Source: Gammaproteobacteria bacterium (GTDB lineage Bacteria > Pseudomonadota > Gammaproteobacteria > SZUA-229). From it: 7,349 nt of DNA. The position numbers and the translations under genes are program-made. Below, in pieces: positions 6,064 to 7,349 of this stretch. Location of the stretch: the NCBI GenBank assembly GCA_026998145.1, contig JALTRC010000593.1, forward strand, positions 1 to 7,349. The letters run 5' to 3'. Each line of letters begins with the position of its first letter. Positions within the stretch are counted from its first letter, which is position 1. The notes beneath the pieces are model-generated. The model worked only from the letters and a program-made list of their open reading frames with translations. It did no database searches and was not told where the DNA came from.

Positions 6064-6092
6064 TATACAAAAAGATATTTTAAGCATACACT
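6064..6092 (+). promoter_or_regulatory. candidate promoter of the desaturase gene
   Basis: TATACA (6064-6069) and TACACT (6087-6092) are spaced by 17 bp, each matching four of six sigma70 consensus bases. The -10 lies inside the FabR-like palindrome, so repressor binding would block polymerase. The predicted leader is about 25 nt to ATG 6124. Confidence 0.42.
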
Positions 6093-6100
6093 TGTACGCA
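6083..6100. promoter_or_regulatory. FabR/DesT-like operator
   Basis: The 18-bp sequence AGCATACACTTGTACGCA has two 8-bp arms around a CT centre; six of eight positions pair (GC-TACA against TGTA-GC). It closely resembles the remembered FabR site AGCGTACA-NN-TGTACGCT. It lies 23 bp upstream of the desaturase ATG and in the fabR-desaturase divergent region, which is where such a site is expected. A much weaker related sequence, GTACACTCGTATA, lies at 6020-6032. Confidence 0.72.
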
Positions 6101-6123
6101 GTTATGCAATATGCGAGTTTGTT

Positions 6124-7242
6124 ATGAAAAAACCTGAAATTATCTGGCTGAACCTTCTGGTGTTCAGCATCACCGGGCTTATTGCCCTGATCGGCGTGCC
6201 GCTCTATGCTTTTACTATCGGCTTTACGCCTGCCCAGGTACTGGCCACCGTGCTGGGCGTTGCCTTTTGCGAGCTGTCGATTACCGCCGGTTACCATCGC
6301 CTGTGGTCACATCGCGCCTATCAGGCGCATCCCGTTTTACGCTTTATATTCGCTCTAGGCGGCGCCTATGCAGTACAGAACAGTATTTTGCACTGGGCAT
6401 CCGATCATCGCATGCACCATCTGCATGTGGATGACAATGAAAAAGACCCTTATTCGGCCAAAAAAGGCTTCTGGTATTCCCATATTGGCTGGATGATCCG
6501 TGATTACAAAACCAACGAAAACCCTGAATACAGCAATGCAGCTGACCTGAAAAAAGACCCTGTTGTGATGTGGCAGCACCGTCATTATCTGGCATTAACC
6601 CTGGGCCTGAACTTTGGCATCCCGATTCTGCTGGGCGTCATCACCGGTAATATTATCGGCATGATGCTGTTAGCAGGCGTGCTGCGTCTGGTTATCAGCC
6701 ATCACCTGACTTTCTTTATTAACTCACTGGCGCACATCTGGGGTAGCCAGCCCTATTCCGATAAGAATACCGCTCGGGATAATGGCATTCTGGCCTTTTT
6801 AACCTTTGGTGAGGGCTATCATAATTTTCACCACGCCTTCCAGAGTGATTACCGTAATGGTATCCACTGGTGGCAATATGACCCGACCAAATGGTTAATT
6901 AAATCCATGCAATGGCTGAGGCTGGCCAGCAAGCTGCGTAAAACACCGGAGCTGCTCATTGAAAAGTCAGTGGCCCGTACTCAGCTGAAAAACAGCATCC
7001 ACAAGCTCTCCAGACTGCCGGATGCGGATATTATGATGCAGCGCCTGCAACAGGAGTATGACCTGCTGATTGAGAAGATTAACGACTTTTATCAGACACG
7101 CAAACAGTGGCTGGAAAGCCAGAAACAGGCCATGCGGGACAATTACGACAACTCTTCACTGGCACAAAGCTATGCGGAGCTGAAAAAGGCGCTGGATGAG
7201 CAGAAAAAGAACTGGCAATTACTCAATGCCAGGCTCGCCTGA
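6124..7242 (+). CDS. membrane fatty-acid (acyl-CoA type) delta-9 desaturase
   Basis: Integral-membrane di-iron enzyme expected to introduce a cis double bond into saturated acyl-CoA (or acyl-lipid) chains using O2 and electrons from a partner reductase. From ATG 6124 it has 372 residues. Hydrophobic segments lie at about 9-30 and 36-54, with more at about 157-199. The histidine boxes are H58-RLWS-H63, H95-RM-H98-H99 and H233-NF-H236-H237, plus N200-SLA-H204. Together these match the ten-ligand di-iron set of stearoyl-CoA desaturases. A charged, helical C-terminal tail (about 281-372) looks coiled-coil. An upstream in-frame ATG at 5989 would add 45 residues, but that stretch contains the promoter and operator, so 6124 is preferred; its Shine-Dalgarno is weak (GAG at 6115-6117). 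The gene is probably monocistronic and FabR-repressed. No reductase gene is in the window. Delta-9 position is inferred from family, not seen. Confidence 0.92.
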   Translation: MKKPEIIWLNLLVFSITGLIALIGVPLYAFTIGFTPAQVLATVLGVAFCELSITAGYHRLWSHRAYQAHPVLRFIFALGGAYAVQNSILHWASDHRMHHLHVDDNEKDPYSAKKGFWYSHIGWMIRDYKTNENPEYSNAADLKKDPVVMWQHRHYLALTLGLNFGIPILLGVITGNIIGMMLLAGVLRLVISHHLTFFINSLAHIWGSQPYSDKNTARDNGILAFLTFGEGYHNFHHAFQSDYRNGIHWWQYDPTKWLIKSMQWLRLASKLRKTPELLIEKSVARTQLKNSIHKLSRLPDADIMMQRLQQEYDLLIEKINDFYQTRKQWLESQKQAMRDNYDNSSLAQSYAELKKALDEQKKNWQLLNARLA

Positions 7243-7262
7243 GACGATCCCAACACACCCAC

Positions 7263-7286
7263 AGCCCGGTTTCCGCCGGGCTTTTT
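7263..7286 (+). terminator. intrinsic terminator of the desaturase gene
   Basis: A perfect 7-bp stem AGCCCGG (7263-7269) and CCGGGCT (7276-7282) with a 6-nt loop is followed by a T-run (the last stem T plus TTTT). It starts 21 bp after the TGA stop. A smaller stem, GCCG-GCCTA-CGGC followed by TTTT, lies just beyond and may back it up. Confidence 0.87.
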
Positions 7287-7316
7287 ACTGCCGGCCTACG
7301 GCTTTTGGCCAATGCC

Positions 7317-7345
7317 ATGAAACCTTCACGGAATAATGCTAAAAT
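7317..7345 (+). promoter_or_regulatory. candidate promoter for the gene beyond the window
   Basis: An extended -10, TGC-TAAAAT (hexamer at 7340-7345), has a -35-like ATGAAA (7317-7322) 17 bp upstream. It follows the desaturase terminator on the same strand, so it probably drives a rightward gene starting after 7349. Confidence 0.45.
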
Positions 7346-7349
7346 GCCT

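Noticed and set aside
6344..6595. Minus-strand frames opposite the desaturase
   Set aside because: They sit opposite the conserved histidine-box coding region and are codon-bias shadows.

Overview
This 7.3 kb window looks like chromosomal DNA from a Gram-negative gammaproteobacterium, probably marine or halotolerant. The evidence is an NhaD-type sodium/proton antiporter, a FabR-type regulator very close to enterobacterial FabR, a TrmB C-terminus with the gammaproteobacterial ending, and a porin ending in Phe. The genus cannot be fixed from the sequence; a Cellvibrionales-like or related marine lineage is only a guess.

Layout. (1) Positions 1-128 hold the last 41 codons of trmB (tRNA m7G46 methyltransferase). 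(2) 223-1632 encodes the antiporter NhaD from a GTG start, closed by a perfect 15-bp bidirectional terminator. (3) 1633-1934 is a non-coding convergent junction with a degenerate REP/REPIN-like palindrome pair and a further hairpin next to the mcp stop codon. (4) On the minus strand, transcribed right to left, come a porin (5089-4064), a small secreted PBP-like 'phosphate-binding' protein (4051-3626) and a methyl-accepting chemotaxis protein (3554-1935). Porin and PBP-like gene are tightly coupled (12 bp), and a strong terminator separates them from mcp. (5) fabR (5883-5275, minus) is divergent from a membrane fatty-acid desaturase (6124-7242, plus). Their 240-bp intergenic region holds an 18-bp palindrome resembling a FabR/DesT operator, overlapping a likely desaturase promoter. 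(6) The window ends with the desaturase terminator and a probable promoter for the next gene.

Two functional modules stand out. The fabR-desaturase pair is a self-contained system for adjusting membrane unsaturation. The porin/PBP-like/MCP set reads as an envelope uptake-and-sensing cassette, with outer-membrane entry, periplasmic binding and a chemoreceptor, but no ABC permease or ATPase; its ligand is unproven. A (CGACTAA)5 heptamer tandem repeat supplies the final codons and stop of fabR and lies upstream of the porin. I see no CRISPR array, transposase, tRNA or rRNA gene, and no clearly undescribed system. The items most worth following are the porin/PBP-like/MCP cassette, the heptamer repeat and the operator.
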